A DNA stretch of 64,000 bases from Mesorhizobium sp. RMAD-H1 (GTDB taxonomy: Bacteria; Pseudomonadota; Alphaproteobacteria; Rhizobiales; Rhizobiaceae). This document shows, in pieces, positions 8,124 through 16,719 of the stretch. The notes under the pieces were generated by a model that was given only the letters and a program-made list of their open reading frames with translations, did not search any database and had not been told where the DNA came from. Positions within the stretch are counted from its first letter, which is position 1; the number at the start of each line of letters is the position of its first letter. The position numbers and the translations under genes are program-made. Location of the stretch: NCBI RefSeq assembly GCF_014191375.1, contig NZ_JACHWN010000002.1:434001-498000 (forward strand), written 5' to 3'.

Positions 8124-8336
8124 ATGAGCGACGTCGTCAACCTGCGTCAGTTCAAGAAACGCAAGGCGCGCGAGGAGAAGGAAAAGGCCGCCGCGGAAAA
8201 CCGCATCCGCCATGGGCGGACGGGCGCTGAAAAGCAATTCGAGCGCGAACAGGCACGCAAGGCCGGAGAATTCCTGGAACGCAACCGCCTGGAATCGGAG
8301 CCCCACTCCGGAAAGGCCGGGGACGAGGACGCGTGA
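8124..8336 (+). CDS. DUF4169 family small protein
   Basis: The 70-residue protein is highly charged (start MSDVVNLRQFKKRKAREEKEK) and matches DUF4169, a small alphaproteobacterial family of unknown function. It begins 15 bases after sspB, and its TGA overlaps the GTG start of the next gene (GTGA), so the three genes are probably one operon. Curiously, its N-terminal VVNLRQFKK resembles the last residues of SspB (VVSLDAFRK), although this may be chance. Confidence 0.85.
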   Translation: MSDVVNLRQFKKRKAREEKEKAAAENRIRHGRTGAEKQFEREQARKAGEFLERNRLESEPHSGKAGDEDA

Positions 8337-8590
8337 ACGCCGGCCCCGCATCCGGGTCCGGCAGCATCGTGCGCAAACGCTCCATCAGCATTCGCGGCCA
8401 TGCGACCAGCTTTTCGCTGGAGGACGCCTTCTTCGAGATCATCGAGGCGATCGCGCGCCAGCGCGGCATGTCGCTCGCGGCCCTGGTTACCGAAATCGAC
8501 GACCGGCGCGACAGGCGGGCGAACCTCTCCTCCGCCCTCCGCCTCCATGCCCTCGAATGGGTGAAGTCCGGCGGCAGGATCGGGACTTGA
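8333..8590 (+). CDS. Ribbon-helix-helix domain protein
   Basis: The protein of 85 residues contains a ribbon-helix-helix domain of the RHH_4 type: RKRSISIRGHATSFSLEDAFF, then EIIEAIARQRGMSLAALVTEID, and LSSALRLHALEWVK. Such domains can bind DNA as dimers, but the targets are unknown. Translation starts with GTG at 8333, overlapping the stop of the DUF4169 gene. The sspB-DUF4169-RHH order is compact, suggesting cotranscription. Confidence 0.88.
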   Translation: MNAGPASGSGSIVRKRSISIRGHATSFSLEDAFFEIIEAIARQRGMSLAALVTEIDDRRDRRANLSSALRLHALEWVKSGGRIGT

Positions 8591-8609
8591 AGCGGTTCCT
8601 GCATTTCCC

Positions 8610-11600
8610 CTACGGCGACGGCGCTTCGAGTGACCTCAGGAATTCATCGAGCGACTGGCCATTCTGCGGCAATTGCGTCTCGCCGCCGGCCGCGGGAGGC
8701 CTGTTCCTGGAAATGCTGCCTGACCAGGCCGGGGGTGGCGACGGCGTCTGGCGCGCGGCCTCCTGCGCCTTGCGGGCCGCCTCCTGCTCCGCCGCGAGGC
8801 GGGCGGCTTCCACCCTCGCCCGCGCCGCTTCCTCGGCCTTCCTGCGCGCCTCTTCCTCGGCACGCCGGCGTTCCTCGGCTCGCGCCTCGTAGAGCGCCAC
8901 CTCGCGGCGCAGCCGCTGTTTTTCCACCAGCGCCGCCTGCATCGCCTCCACCCGGTCCTGCTCGCGCTCCAGGGCGCGCTGCGTCAGGAACTGGACGAGC
9001 GGCTGGCGATCGAATGTCACGGAGGGCTCGCGGTAAGGCCCCACCACATTGAAGCGCACCACCGGCTCGGCGCCGACCAGCGCCTCCCCGCCCGGCCTGA
9101 AGGTGAAGGCGCCCTGCGCGCCGATCGTCATCGCTGCAAGATTCAGCCGCAAGTCGGAAGAAAGCGCCACCTTATCCGTTTCGAGCTGGAACGAAGGCAC
9201 GCGCGCCGTGCCGCCGGCGACCGTGAAGGCAAGCTCCGCCGGTCCGGGGGTGAATGCCCCCGATCGCAGATGCCCCGCCGCGAGGGCGTCGAACGCCGCA
9301 GCCGGCGTGTTCGGATCGGCGTCCTCCGCCGCGTCGATGATCGGCTGCAGCGCATCCTGGTTGAACCCCTTGATCGCCAGCCCCTCGACGGCGAGGACGC
9401 CCGATCCCGCCATTGAGGCCACCAGCTCGCTCACGCTCTTGCCGGTGCCGTTGAGCGAAGCGGAAAGCCTGACTGCCCCGCCGAGCGGCGCTGCATCATT
9501 CTCCAGGCGGTAAAGACCGTTGAGATCGCCGCCCTCCCAGGTGAACTGGGTGGAGGCGAGCGCCGCACCGCCCGTATTGCGCAGGCTGAAACCGCCGCCG
9601 AGCCGGCCGCCGCGAAGCGTGCCGGCGAGTTCGTTCAGGCTGAGCTCGTCATTGCCCTTGACGAGCTTTGCGGAAAAATCCGTGACGATGCCGAATACGC
9701 CGGCATCCGCCGCCTCGGCGGCAAGCGTCAGGTCGGCCAGAAGCGGAAAGGCCGGCGCATTGGCGAATTGACCATCGGGCCAGACATTCCGGTCCCCGCT
9801 GGTCTCGAAAGCTTGCGGCCCGAGCATGAAGGCGGCAAGCGTGCCGAGATCGACCCTGCTCGCCTTGATCTCGCCCTTGAGCTGCGGCACGCCGCCATCG
9901 CCGGGGCTTGCCTCGATCTTTGCCGTGATCGTTTCTCCGTTCACCGTGCCCGCCAGATTGGGCAGGCGCACGATGCCCTTGGCAAACTGGAAATCGCTGG
10001 AGAGATCGACGGGAAGGCCCTGGCCGAAGCCCGGCAGCGCATATCCGGCGGCCGCCGCGAAGGGCTGGAGGTCGGCGGCCTTCAGCACGGCCTTGCCGCT
10101 GCCGGTCAGATCGTCGGGCCGCAGCGTGAAGACGCCGTCGACCGAGGCCGCACCATCCGGCGCCTTCAGCGTCAGCTGCGTTTTCATGCCTTCCGAGGGT
10201 ATGCCCTGCAGCGAAAGATTGGCGTCGAGTTCCCCGGCAAGGCCGAGCGGCAGCGCCGGCAGGCCGAGCAGCGCCATCACCGCCTCGCCTTCGGCCGTAT
10301 TGGCGTCGGCCGTCAGCGACAGCTCCAGCGGCGCATTGCCCCGCAGATTGCCGCGCGCCATGCCGGACACGCCGATCGTCATGCCGCCCGTCCTGCCGTT
10401 GGCGCTGAAAGAGAATTCGCTGCCGCCTTGTCCATCCGCGGCACCCGCCGATCGGACGGCGCTGCCCACCAGCGTGATCTCGCTGTCGGAGAAGAGCCCC
10501 GGATAGGCCTCGGCCCGCTTTGCCAAAGCCGTGAACAGCGGCACGCCGGGAAAGCGTGCCGCCAGCCTTGCAACCAGGCGGGAAAGATCGTCGGAGAGGA
10601 TGGTCGCATCAATGGATCCGTTCGGCTCCGGCTTGAACGGCTCGACCATCCCCGTCGCCGTCAGCGTGGCGCCCGCCACGTCGGAAAGGATCAGCCGGTC
10701 GATGTCGAAACGGCCCTCGCGCAGCCGAAAGGCGGTATCGACGGATGCCGCCTGGAAGCCGCCGTGACTGACGGGTCCCGCCTTCAGGCTGACGTCGATA
10801 TTCTGGTCGCTGAGGCGTGGCGCGCCGCTGTCGCTGGCAAACAGCGCCGCAAGCGCCTCCAGCGCGTCGCCATCGAGCGCCCCGCCTTCCAGGGCAAGCT
10901 GCATCGACGGCAACACCCCCTCGCCGGACTGGCGCACGAAGGAGCCCCTGAGCGACGCCCCGCCCAGCGCCAGCTCCAGATTGTCGGCGCGCTGCATACC
11001 CTCGTGCAGGCTGACCTGGGCCGAAAAGCCCGCTCCCGGCAGCCGCCGGATCGCCTCGTCCACATCCGTCGTCAGCCATGCGGCGAAACCGGAGGGCTGG
11101 CGCGACGCCATCAGGAGGTCGCCCTCGAAACCGAAATCCGCTCCGACGAGGAGCTTGCCCTTGGCCTCTATCTGGGTGCGGCCCGGAAGATCGGCTTTCA
11201 ATTGCTTGATGTTCCAGCCGTCGCCGCCCGGCTCCGCCTGAACGGTCACGTCACGGATCGTGGTGTCTCCGGCGATGATCGCCGGGAGACGGAGATCGAC
11301 GCTGCCCGGAATGGTGGGGATCGGCACGCGGTCCATCAGGCCCTGGAAGGAGGCGATGCGCTGCGCCAGCGGCACCGCAGGCGCCGGCTGGGAAGATGCG
11401 GCATTCTCTCCTTCACCATGCTCGATGAGCCCGACGCCATCGAGCAGCACCTGCTGCCCGTCGGCATTGATCATGAAGCGCGGATCGCTGTCATAGTCGA
11501 ACAGCGCCTTGCCATTGACCAAGTAGGGGTTGTCGGCGGGGCCCTGCTCCATGCGGAATTCCGGCATGTCGAGCCTGGCATGATCGGCGGAAAAATTGCC

Positions 11601-12437
11601 GGTGATGCGCAGATCGGCGAAGAACGGTCTTTCGGGTTCCGCGCCACGCCCCACGCGCGCCGCCTTGCCGCCCTGTTCCCCGCGCGCTTGCCCTTCTTGC
11701 GCGACATCCGAGGAGCGCAGCGCGAAGGTGCCGCCATAGGTGAGCTTGCCATCGGCAAGCGCCATGTCGCCATCCGTTTCGAAGACAGCCGCGAGCTCCT
11801 GCGGCCGCACGCGGGCGCGCACCCGCAGCGTCCCCTCCGGCTTGACCTCCCCGGTCGTCACCTCGAGGCCGGCCTTCTGGCCGTCGAGCGCAAGCGTGCC
11901 GTCGAAGCGCCAGGGGCCGGTGAGGCTTGTCGCCGCCATCGTCGCATTGAGATCGGAGATCACATGTTCGCGGTTGTTGCCGCGGTCGCGTATGGTGATC
12001 GAGCCATTGGTGACGGTGAGGTTTTCCAGCTTGATCTTCGCCGGTTCCAGCGGGGTCGAAGGCCGGATCGCCCAGTCCACCTTGCCCGTCTCGTCAAGCG
12101 TGATTACCGCATGCGGCTTCTCCACCCGCATGTCGAAAATCAGGATCTGCCCGCGCAGGAACGGCATGAGTTCGGCATCCATCGAGAATTTCTCGACGGT
12201 CATCACCGGCTCGGCATCCTTGTCGCCGACGCGGACATCGGAAAAGGTAACGGAGGGAAACGGCAGGAGCCGGGCATTGGCACTGCCCGCGACGGTCACA
12301 GGTCGGCCGAGTATGCGGCTCGCCTCACGCTCGAAATCAGCCCTGTAGCCGGTCCAGTCGACAAAGGGCGGCACCACCAGCGCCGCCGTCAGGAGCAGCA
12401 CCAGCAGACTGCCGAGAAATACGAAAACGCGCCCCAA
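8610..12437 (-). CDS. Very large AsmA-family protein
   Basis: The 1275-residue protein has an N-terminal membrane anchor (about residues 3-27) followed by the AsmA signature (FVDWTGYRADFEREASRILG, with VTFSDVRVG downstream), and a long periplasmic beta-rich body with AsmA C-terminal repeats near 1000-1130. Family members are thought to form bridge-like lipid-transfer or outer-membrane homeostasis proteins. The last 120 residues are an Arg/Glu/Ala-rich coiled coil (EREQDRVEAMQ onward) and a short Pro-rich tail. Start is a TTG at 12437, with GGAG seven bases upstream; no better start is seen. It stands alone, convergent with the RHH gene and divergent from the YCII/ECF pair. Confidence 0.9.
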   Translation of the reverse strand: MGRVFVFLGSLLVLLLTAALVVPPFVDWTGYRADFEREASRILGRPVTVAGSANARLLPFPSVTFSDVRVGDKDAEPVMTVEKFSMDAELMPFLRGQILIFDMRVEKPHAVITLDETGKVDWAIRPSTPLEPAKIKLENLTVTNGSITIRDRGNNREHVISDLNATMAATSLTGPWRFDGTLALDGQKAGLEVTTGEVKPEGTLRVRARVRPQELAAVFETDGDMALADGKLTYGGTFALRSSDVAQEGQARGEQGGKAARVGRGAEPERPFFADLRITGNFSADHARLDMPEFRMEQGPADNPYLVNGKALFDYDSDPRFMINADGQQVLLDGVGLIEHGEGENAASSQPAPAVPLAQRIASFQGLMDRVPIPTIPGSVDLRLPAIIAGDTTIRDVTVQAEPGGDGWNIKQLKADLPGRTQIEAKGKLLVGADFGFEGDLLMASRQPSGFAAWLTTDVDEAIRRLPGAGFSAQVSLHEGMQRADNLELALGGASLRGSFVRQSGEGVLPSMQLALEGGALDGDALEALAALFASDSGAPRLSDQNIDVSLKAGPVSHGGFQAASVDTAFRLREGRFDIDRLILSDVAGATLTATGMVEPFKPEPNGSIDATILSDDLSRLVARLAARFPGVPLFTALAKRAEAYPGLFSDSEITLVGSAVRSAGAADGQGGSEFSFSANGRTGGMTIGVSGMARGNLRGNAPLELSLTADANTAEGEAVMALLGLPALPLGLAGELDANLSLQGIPSEGMKTQLTLKAPDGAASVDGVFTLRPDDLTGSGKAVLKAADLQPFAAAAGYALPGFGQGLPVDLSSDFQFAKGIVRLPNLAGTVNGETITAKIEASPGDGGVPQLKGEIKASRVDLGTLAAFMLGPQAFETSGDRNVWPDGQFANAPAFPLLADLTLAAEAADAGVFGIVTDFSAKLVKGNDELSLNELAGTLRGGRLGGGFSLRNTGGAALASTQFTWEGGDLNGLYRLENDAAPLGGAVRLSASLNGTGKSVSELVASMAGSGVLAVEGLAIKGFNQDALQPIIDAAEDADPNTPAAAFDALAAGHLRSGAFTPGPAELAFTVAGGTARVPSFQLETDKVALSSDLRLNLAAMTIGAQGAFTFRPGGEALVGAEPVVRFNVVGPYREPSVTFDRQPLVQFLTQRALEREQDRVEAMQAALVEKQRLRREVALYEARAEERRRAEEEARRKAEEAARARVEAARLAAEQEAARKAQEAARQTPSPPPAWSGSISRNRPPAAGGETQLPQNGQSLDEFLRSLEAPSP

Positions 12438-12757
12438 ACCTTTGCTCCGGAAAACCTATACTCATCACGGACACGTGACAACGCGCAACATAGCGGCACC
12501 GATCCGGCGACAACAAGGCAAATCGCAGTTTTCGCGGCGGAAAATGCGGGAAAAATCTCGAATTCCATCAAAAGCATGGTGGTCGGCTCCGGATGTGGCA
12601 AACTGCGGAGAGCGGTCGTAGATTTGATAAGGCGCTAGACCGCAGAACCGGCAATGCAAAAGAAGCACGAAATCTTTCGGGAAGATGTCCAGTTCGAGCC
12701 GCCCGATCCGTCTAGGGAGCAGCGGTCTTCAGGACCGTATCGGAAAGGAGGATGACT
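12438..12757. promoter_or_regulatory. Divergent intergenic region with ECF-type promoter for the YCII/sigma operon
   Basis: This gap of about 320 bases holds no convincing gene. At 12686-12691 is TGTCCA and at 12709-12714 CGTCTA, with a 17-base spacer; this is close to the TGTCGA / CGTC-type promoter reported for the ECF42 sigma group. It lies about 40 bases upstream of the YCII start, suggesting autoregulation by the encoded sigma factor. A strong AAGGAGG ribosome site lies at 12745-12751. Confidence 0.6.
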
Positions 12758-13162
12758 ATGCCGCAATATATGCTTGTCCTGCACGATGTTCCGGTCGACT
12801 ACGCCGATCTCGGTATGCAGGAACTCTCCGAACTCGTGCAGCGCTATGTCGACTGGATGGAGGAACTGAAGCGCAGCGGCTGCTACGTCGCGAGCTATAA
12901 GCTCGGCGCCGAGGGCGGCCGGATGGTGGCGCCTGACAGCACCCGGCCCGTGCCGAGCGACGGCCCCTATGCGGAAGCAAAGGACGTGGTCGGCGGAGCG
13001 TTCGTGATCGAGGCCGGGAACATCGACGAGGCAGAAGCGATCGCCCGGACCAGCCCGCATCTGAGGGGCCGCAACAGGATCGAGATCCGGGCCGTCGACG
13101 AGGATACCTGCGAAGCCATCATCAATGAGGCACGTCGCGAGCGGGAGGCGGTCAGCACCTGA
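12758..13162 (+). CDS. YCII-domain (DGPF) protein
   Basis: The 134-residue protein starts MPQYMLVLHDVP and has the hallmark SDGPYAEAKDVVGGAFVIEA, the DGPF-type motif of the YCII family. These small proteins are habitual partners of ECF42 sigma factors, and may be their targets or enzymes; their reaction is unknown. I start at the ATG at 12758, six bases after an AAGGAGG site, rather than the ATG at 12752, which abuts it. The TGA overlaps the ATG of the sigma gene (TGATG), so the two are translationally coupled. Confidence 0.92.
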   Translation: MPQYMLVLHDVPVDYADLGMQELSELVQRYVDWMEELKRSGCYVASYKLGAEGGRMVAPDSTRPVPSDGPYAEAKDVVGGAFVIEAGNIDEAEAIARTSPHLRGRNRIEIRAVDEDTCEAIINEARREREAVST

Positions 13163-14490
13163 TGAATCTGGACGCGTGCGATATTCGCGCGGACGTGGCG
13201 CGGCTTGCGCGGCATGACGCAAGCCGCATCCTGGCAAGCCTCGTGCGGAGGCTCGGACCGGCATATATCCAGGCGGCCGAAGACGCGGTACAGCATGCGC
13301 TGCTTCAGGCCCTGCGTGTGTGGCCCCGCGCCGGGACCCCACGAGATCCGGCGGCATGGGTTTTCACCGTGGCGCGCAACCATCTGCGTGATCATCTGCG
13401 AGCCTCGCAGCGGCTGGTACTGTTCGACGCAGCCCTTGATATGCTGCCGGCCCCCTTGCCCGCAGGCGGGGAAGAGGCGCACTTCTCACGCGAGTTTTCC
13501 GATGATGAGCTGGCGCTGCTCTTCGTGGCCTGCCATCCGGCATTGTCGCTGGAGTCCCGCATCACCTTTGCGCTTAACTGCGTCTGCGGGCTCAGCGCGC
13601 GGCAGATCGCAGCCGGGCTTCTCACCACCGAGGCATCGGTGGCAAAACGGATCACACGCGCCAAGAAGGTGCTGGCCGACCTCGATATAATGATTGCTCC
13701 ACCTTCAGCCGAAGACCTTCGGGAACGGCTGGAAGCAGTCCGCACCGTCATCTTCCTGCTGTTCAACGAAGGCTATTCTTCCTCCGGCGGGGAGGCACTC
13801 TGCACACCCGATCTCTGCCGGGAGGCAGCCCGGCTGGCGGTGGCATTGGCCCGCCATCCCGTGACTGCTTCGGCGGAAAGCGATGCGCTCGCGGCACTCC
13901 TCCTGCTCACATTGGCGCGTGTGCCCGGACGTATGGGGCCCGACGGCGCAGCACTGCTGCTCGAACATCAGGATCGTTCCCTCTGGGACAGCAGGCTTGT
14001 TGCAGAAGGTATCCGGTTTCTCGCGCGTTCGGCGCGAGGAACATCGGTCAGCATCTGGCATTTGCGGGCGGAGATTGCAGCCTTGCATGCCATGGCGCCC
14101 AGTGCTGCGGCGACAAACTGGCCCGCCCTTGCCGATGCCTACGAACGGCTATGCGCCGTTGACCCGTCTCCTATTGCCGCTCTCGGCCGGGCGGTTGCCC
14201 TCGGAAAAGCGAAGGGACCGCGCGAGGGCCTGGCCGCGCTGCGGCAACCGCTGCGAATTCTCCCAGGGAACCGTTACATCCAGGCGGCGGCCGGCAAGTT
14301 CTTGCTGGACCTTGGAAAGCCGAGGCCGGCTGCGTTACGCTTCGCCCGTGCCGCCGGCAGCGCCCGCAACGAAGCCGAGCGACGCCTCATGAGGCGCTAC
14401 CTCTTGGAAGCAGAGACCGCCCTCCGGACGAGGCCAGCCCCTGAATCAATTTCTCAACCTATACCCGTAAGATCTTGCCCGGATTCATGA
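13162..14490 (+). CDS. ECF sigma factor of the ECF42 type with C-terminal extension
   Basis: Residues about 10-75 form sigma region 2 (AAEDAVQHALLQALRVWP, PAAWVFTVARNHLRD) and 110-175 region 4 (ARQIAAGLLTTEASVAKRITRAKK). The remaining 260 residues include LLFNEGYSSSGG and repeated helical segments, the TPR-like extension (DUF6596) that defines ECF42 and replaces an anti-sigma factor. The YCII partner, the length of 442 residues and the ECF-like promoter upstream all fit this group. The 3' end overlaps the convergent flavoprotein gene by 32 bases. The inducing signal is unknown. Confidence 0.92.
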   Translation: MNLDACDIRADVARLARHDASRILASLVRRLGPAYIQAAEDAVQHALLQALRVWPRAGTPRDPAAWVFTVARNHLRDHLRASQRLVLFDAALDMLPAPLPAGGEEAHFSREFSDDELALLFVACHPALSLESRITFALNCVCGLSARQIAAGLLTTEASVAKRITRAKKVLADLDIMIAPPSAEDLRERLEAVRTVIFLLFNEGYSSSGGEALCTPDLCREAARLAVALARHPVTASAESDALAALLLLTLARVPGRMGPDGAALLLEHQDRSLWDSRLVAEGIRFLARSARGTSVSIWHLRAEIAALHAMAPSAAATNWPALADAYERLCAVDPSPIAALGRAVALGKAKGPREGLAALRQPLRILPGNRYIQAAAGKFLLDLGKPRPAALRFARAAGSARNEAERRLMRRYLLEAETALRTRPAPESISQPIPVRSCPDS

Positions 14491-15868
14491 TATTGGCCGG
14501 ATCGATAGCGCGCTTGATCTGGCGCATGAAATCCACCGCCTCGCCCAGCTCCAGCTCCAGATATTTCATCTTGCCCTGCCCGATGCCATGCTCGCCGGTG
14601 CAGGTGCCTTCCATGCCGATGGCGCGCAGAGCCAGGCGATCCATGAACGCCTCCGCCTTTTCGATCTCGGCGGCGTCGCTGGTGTCGAGCAGCAATTGCA
14701 GGTGAAAATTGCCGTCGCCGACATGGCCGACGATCGGCGCGATGAGCCCTGTTTCAGTCAGATCTGCCTCGGTCTCGCCGATGCAGTCGGCAAGGCGCGA
14801 GATCGGCACGCAGACATCCGTCGCCACCGCCTTTGCGCCCGGCCGCAGCGGCAGCACGGAGAAATAGGCGTCGTGCCGGGCCCGCCACAACCGGTCGCGC
14901 TCTTCCGCATTGGCCGTCCACTGGAAGGGGCCGCCCCCATTCTCCGCGGCGATTTCGCCGAAAAGCTCCGCCTGCTCCTTGACGCCCGTCTCGCTGCCGT
15001 GGAACTCGACGAAGAGATAGGGCTGGGCCAGGTAAGGCAGCTTGGCATAGGCGATCAGCGCCTGCATCTGCAGCGTGTTGACGAGTTCGATGCGCGCCAC
15101 GGGAATGCCCATCTGGATCGTCTCGATCACCGCGCGGCAGGCGGCCTCCACGCTCGGAAACGGGCAGAGGCCGCCGGAAATCGCCTGCGGGATGCCGTAG
15201 AGCTTCAAGGTCAGTTCGGTGATGATGCCGAGCGTTCCCTCCGAACCCACTAGAAGGCGGGTCAGATCATAGCCGGCGGAGGTCTTCTTGACGCGCTTTG
15301 CGGTCGTGATCAGCCGCCCGTCCGGCATGACAGCCTTCAACGCCAGCACATTCTCGCGCATGGTGCCGTAGCGCACCGCATTGGTGCCCGAGGCGCGTGT
15401 CGCCGCCATGCCGCCGAGGCTGGCATTGGCGCCCGGATCGATGGGGAAGAACAGGCCGGTATCGCGTAAGAATTCGTTGAGCTCGCGCCTTGTGACGCCG
15501 GGCTCGACCACGCAGTCGAGATCGTCGGCATTGACGCGCAAAATACGGTTCATCCGCGAGACATCGAGCGAAACCCCGCCCGCCGGCGCATTGACCTGCC
15601 CTTCGAGCGACGAACCGGTGCCGAAGGGGATGATGGGCACGCGATGCTCGGCGCAGATGCGCACCACCTCCTGCACCTCGTCCGTGCTCTCGGCGAAGAC
15701 GACGATGTCAGGCGCCTGCGTCGGCACATAGGTGGTGGTGTGCCCATGCTGCTCGCGGATCGCCTGCCCCGTCTGCGCCCGTTCGCCGAAACGCTGTTTC
15801 AGGATGGCACTAGCAGCGGCGATCCCCTCGACATTGCGTTCAAGCGCGACCGCATCCTGAAGCGCCAT
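14459..15868 (-). CDS. FAD-linked D-2-hydroxyacid (D-lactate) dehydrogenase, cytochrome-dependent type
   Basis: The 469-residue protein is a VAO/PCMH flavoprotein. The FAD domain shows IPFGTGSSLEGQ and GANASLGGMAATRASGTNAVRYG (as two short motifs, about residues 78-160) and LLVGSEGTLGIITELTLKLY near 205. The C-terminal cap has VGHVGDGNFHLQLLLD and CTGEHGIGQGK. This pattern fits D-lactate dehydrogenase (cytochrome) or glycolate oxidase GlcD; no glcE or glcF is adjacent, so D-lactate dehydrogenase is favoured. The ATG at 15868 has AAGGAG seven bases upstream, making it better than the ATG at 15874 or the longer frame. Confidence 0.9.
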   Translation of the reverse strand: MALQDAVALERNVEGIAAASAILKQRFGERAQTGQAIREQHGHTTTYVPTQAPDIVVFAESTDEVQEVVRICAEHRVPIIPFGTGSSLEGQVNAPAGGVSLDVSRMNRILRVNADDLDCVVEPGVTRRELNEFLRDTGLFFPIDPGANASLGGMAATRASGTNAVRYGTMRENVLALKAVMPDGRLITTAKRVKKTSAGYDLTRLLVGSEGTLGIITELTLKLYGIPQAISGGLCPFPSVEAACRAVIETIQMGIPVARIELVNTLQMQALIAYAKLPYLAQPYLFVEFHGSETGVKEQAELFGEIAAENGGGPFQWTANAEERDRLWRARHDAYFSVLPLRPGAKAVATDVCVPISRLADCIGETEADLTETGLIAPIVGHVGDGNFHLQLLLDTSDAAEIEKAEAFMDRLALRAIGMEGTCTGEHGIGQGKMKYLELELGEAVDFMRQIKRAIDPANIMNPGKILRV

Positions 15869-15895
15869 GGCCATTCTCCTTGGTGTTGGTTGTAC

Positions 15896-16060
15896 GCAAT
15901 TTGCCCTCACCCTTACCCTCTCCCCGTAAACGGGGCGAGGGGGACATTGAACGTTGGCGCCCTTCCTTCTTACCAGGTGGAGGAGAAAGAAGGGGAGAAA
16001 ACGCTAGATGCCCCCTCTCCCCGTTCTTGACGGGGAGAGGGTAAGGGTGAGGGGCAATAA
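15896..16060. repeat. Family A palindromic repeat, copy 2 (long form)
   Basis: Both ends are mutually inverted: TTGCCCTCACCCTTACCCTC on the left and GGTAAGGGTGAGGGGCAA on the right. Between them are hairpins CTCTCCCCGTAAACGGGGCGAG and CTCTCCCCGTTCTTGACGGGGAG (each split into short arms) and a central module shared with 61050-61203. It fills the gap between the flavoprotein and UPF0303 genes. Confidence 0.85.
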
Positions 16061-16085
16061 GACTTGGGGGCTGCGGCACCAGCCC

Positions 16086-16586
16086 CTACCCAATCTCCTC
16101 CAGCGCCAGCGCGCCGGCATCGGCACCCAGCACCGTTGCGAGCGCCTTGACGACAAGATTGTGATCCTCGCGCTGCGGCAGGCCGGAGACGATCACGGTG
16201 CCGATGACCCCTGCCCCCTTCACGCGGATGGGGAAGCCGCCGCCGGCAAGGGCATAATCCTCCACGTCGAGCGCGCGATGCGGCGGGAACATGCGGTCGG
16301 CGCGGTCCTGCTCGAGCACCAGACGATAGCTGCTGGCATGGAAGCGCCTGACGACGTTGAACTTGCGGCGCACCCATTCCTGGTTGTCCGCGGTTGCGCC
16401 CGGCGTCGTCGCGTAGAAGAGCCGCCGGTCCCACAGGCTTACCTCGATGGCGACCCCCAGCCCGTCGGCAACCGCGAAATCGCGTATCCGGCTGCCGAGT
16501 TCGAACGCTGCCGTCTCGTCAAAGGCGTCGAATATGAGCGTCTTTTCCTGGACAAGAATCTTCTCGATATCTTCGCGATGGCCCAT
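16086..16586 (-). CDS. UPF0303 / HbpS-like (haem-degrading-domain) protein
   Basis: The 166-residue protein is a single Haem-degrading/GlcG-like domain of the UPF0303 branch: LIFDAFDETAAFELGSRI, YATTPGATADNQEWVRRK, ALAGGGFPIRVKGAGVIGTV and VSGLPQREDHNLVVKAL. Relatives include HbpS and GlcG, but no enzymatic role is proven for UPF0303. The ATG at 16586 follows GAGGAGAGACGC. It follows the same strand as the flavoprotein downstream, a pairing that recalls glcD with glcG, although the repeat between them argues against tight coupling. Confidence 0.85.
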   Translation of the reverse strand: MGHREDIEKILVQEKTLIFDAFDETAAFELGSRIRDFAVADGLGVAIEVSLWDRRLFYATTPGATADNQEWVRRKFNVVRRFHASSYRLVLEQDRADRMFPPHRALDVEDYALAGGGFPIRVKGAGVIGTVIVSGLPQREDHNLVVKALATVLGADAGALALEEIG

Positions 16587-16719
16587 GCGTCTCTCCTCTG
16601 CGAAACCGGCTGTTCTTTTGCTCTTTCCGGTTTCGGATTGCAATGCCCGCCGGAACCCCCATCTTTGCCTCTGTCGTTCCCTGCTTGATTGATGGAGCAC
16701 TTGCCGCTAGTGACGCGCC

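Noticed and set aside
9768-12638. A 956-codon open frame on the plus strand
   Set aside because: It is antisense to the AsmA gene, is rich in Arg/His/Gly with no domain pattern, and arises from the codon bias of the high-GC gene on the other strand.
15896-16060. Possible CRISPR array or tandem repeat
   Set aside because: The repeated units are inverted hairpins of an intergenic mosaic element, not direct repeats with unique spacers; no cas gene is nearby.
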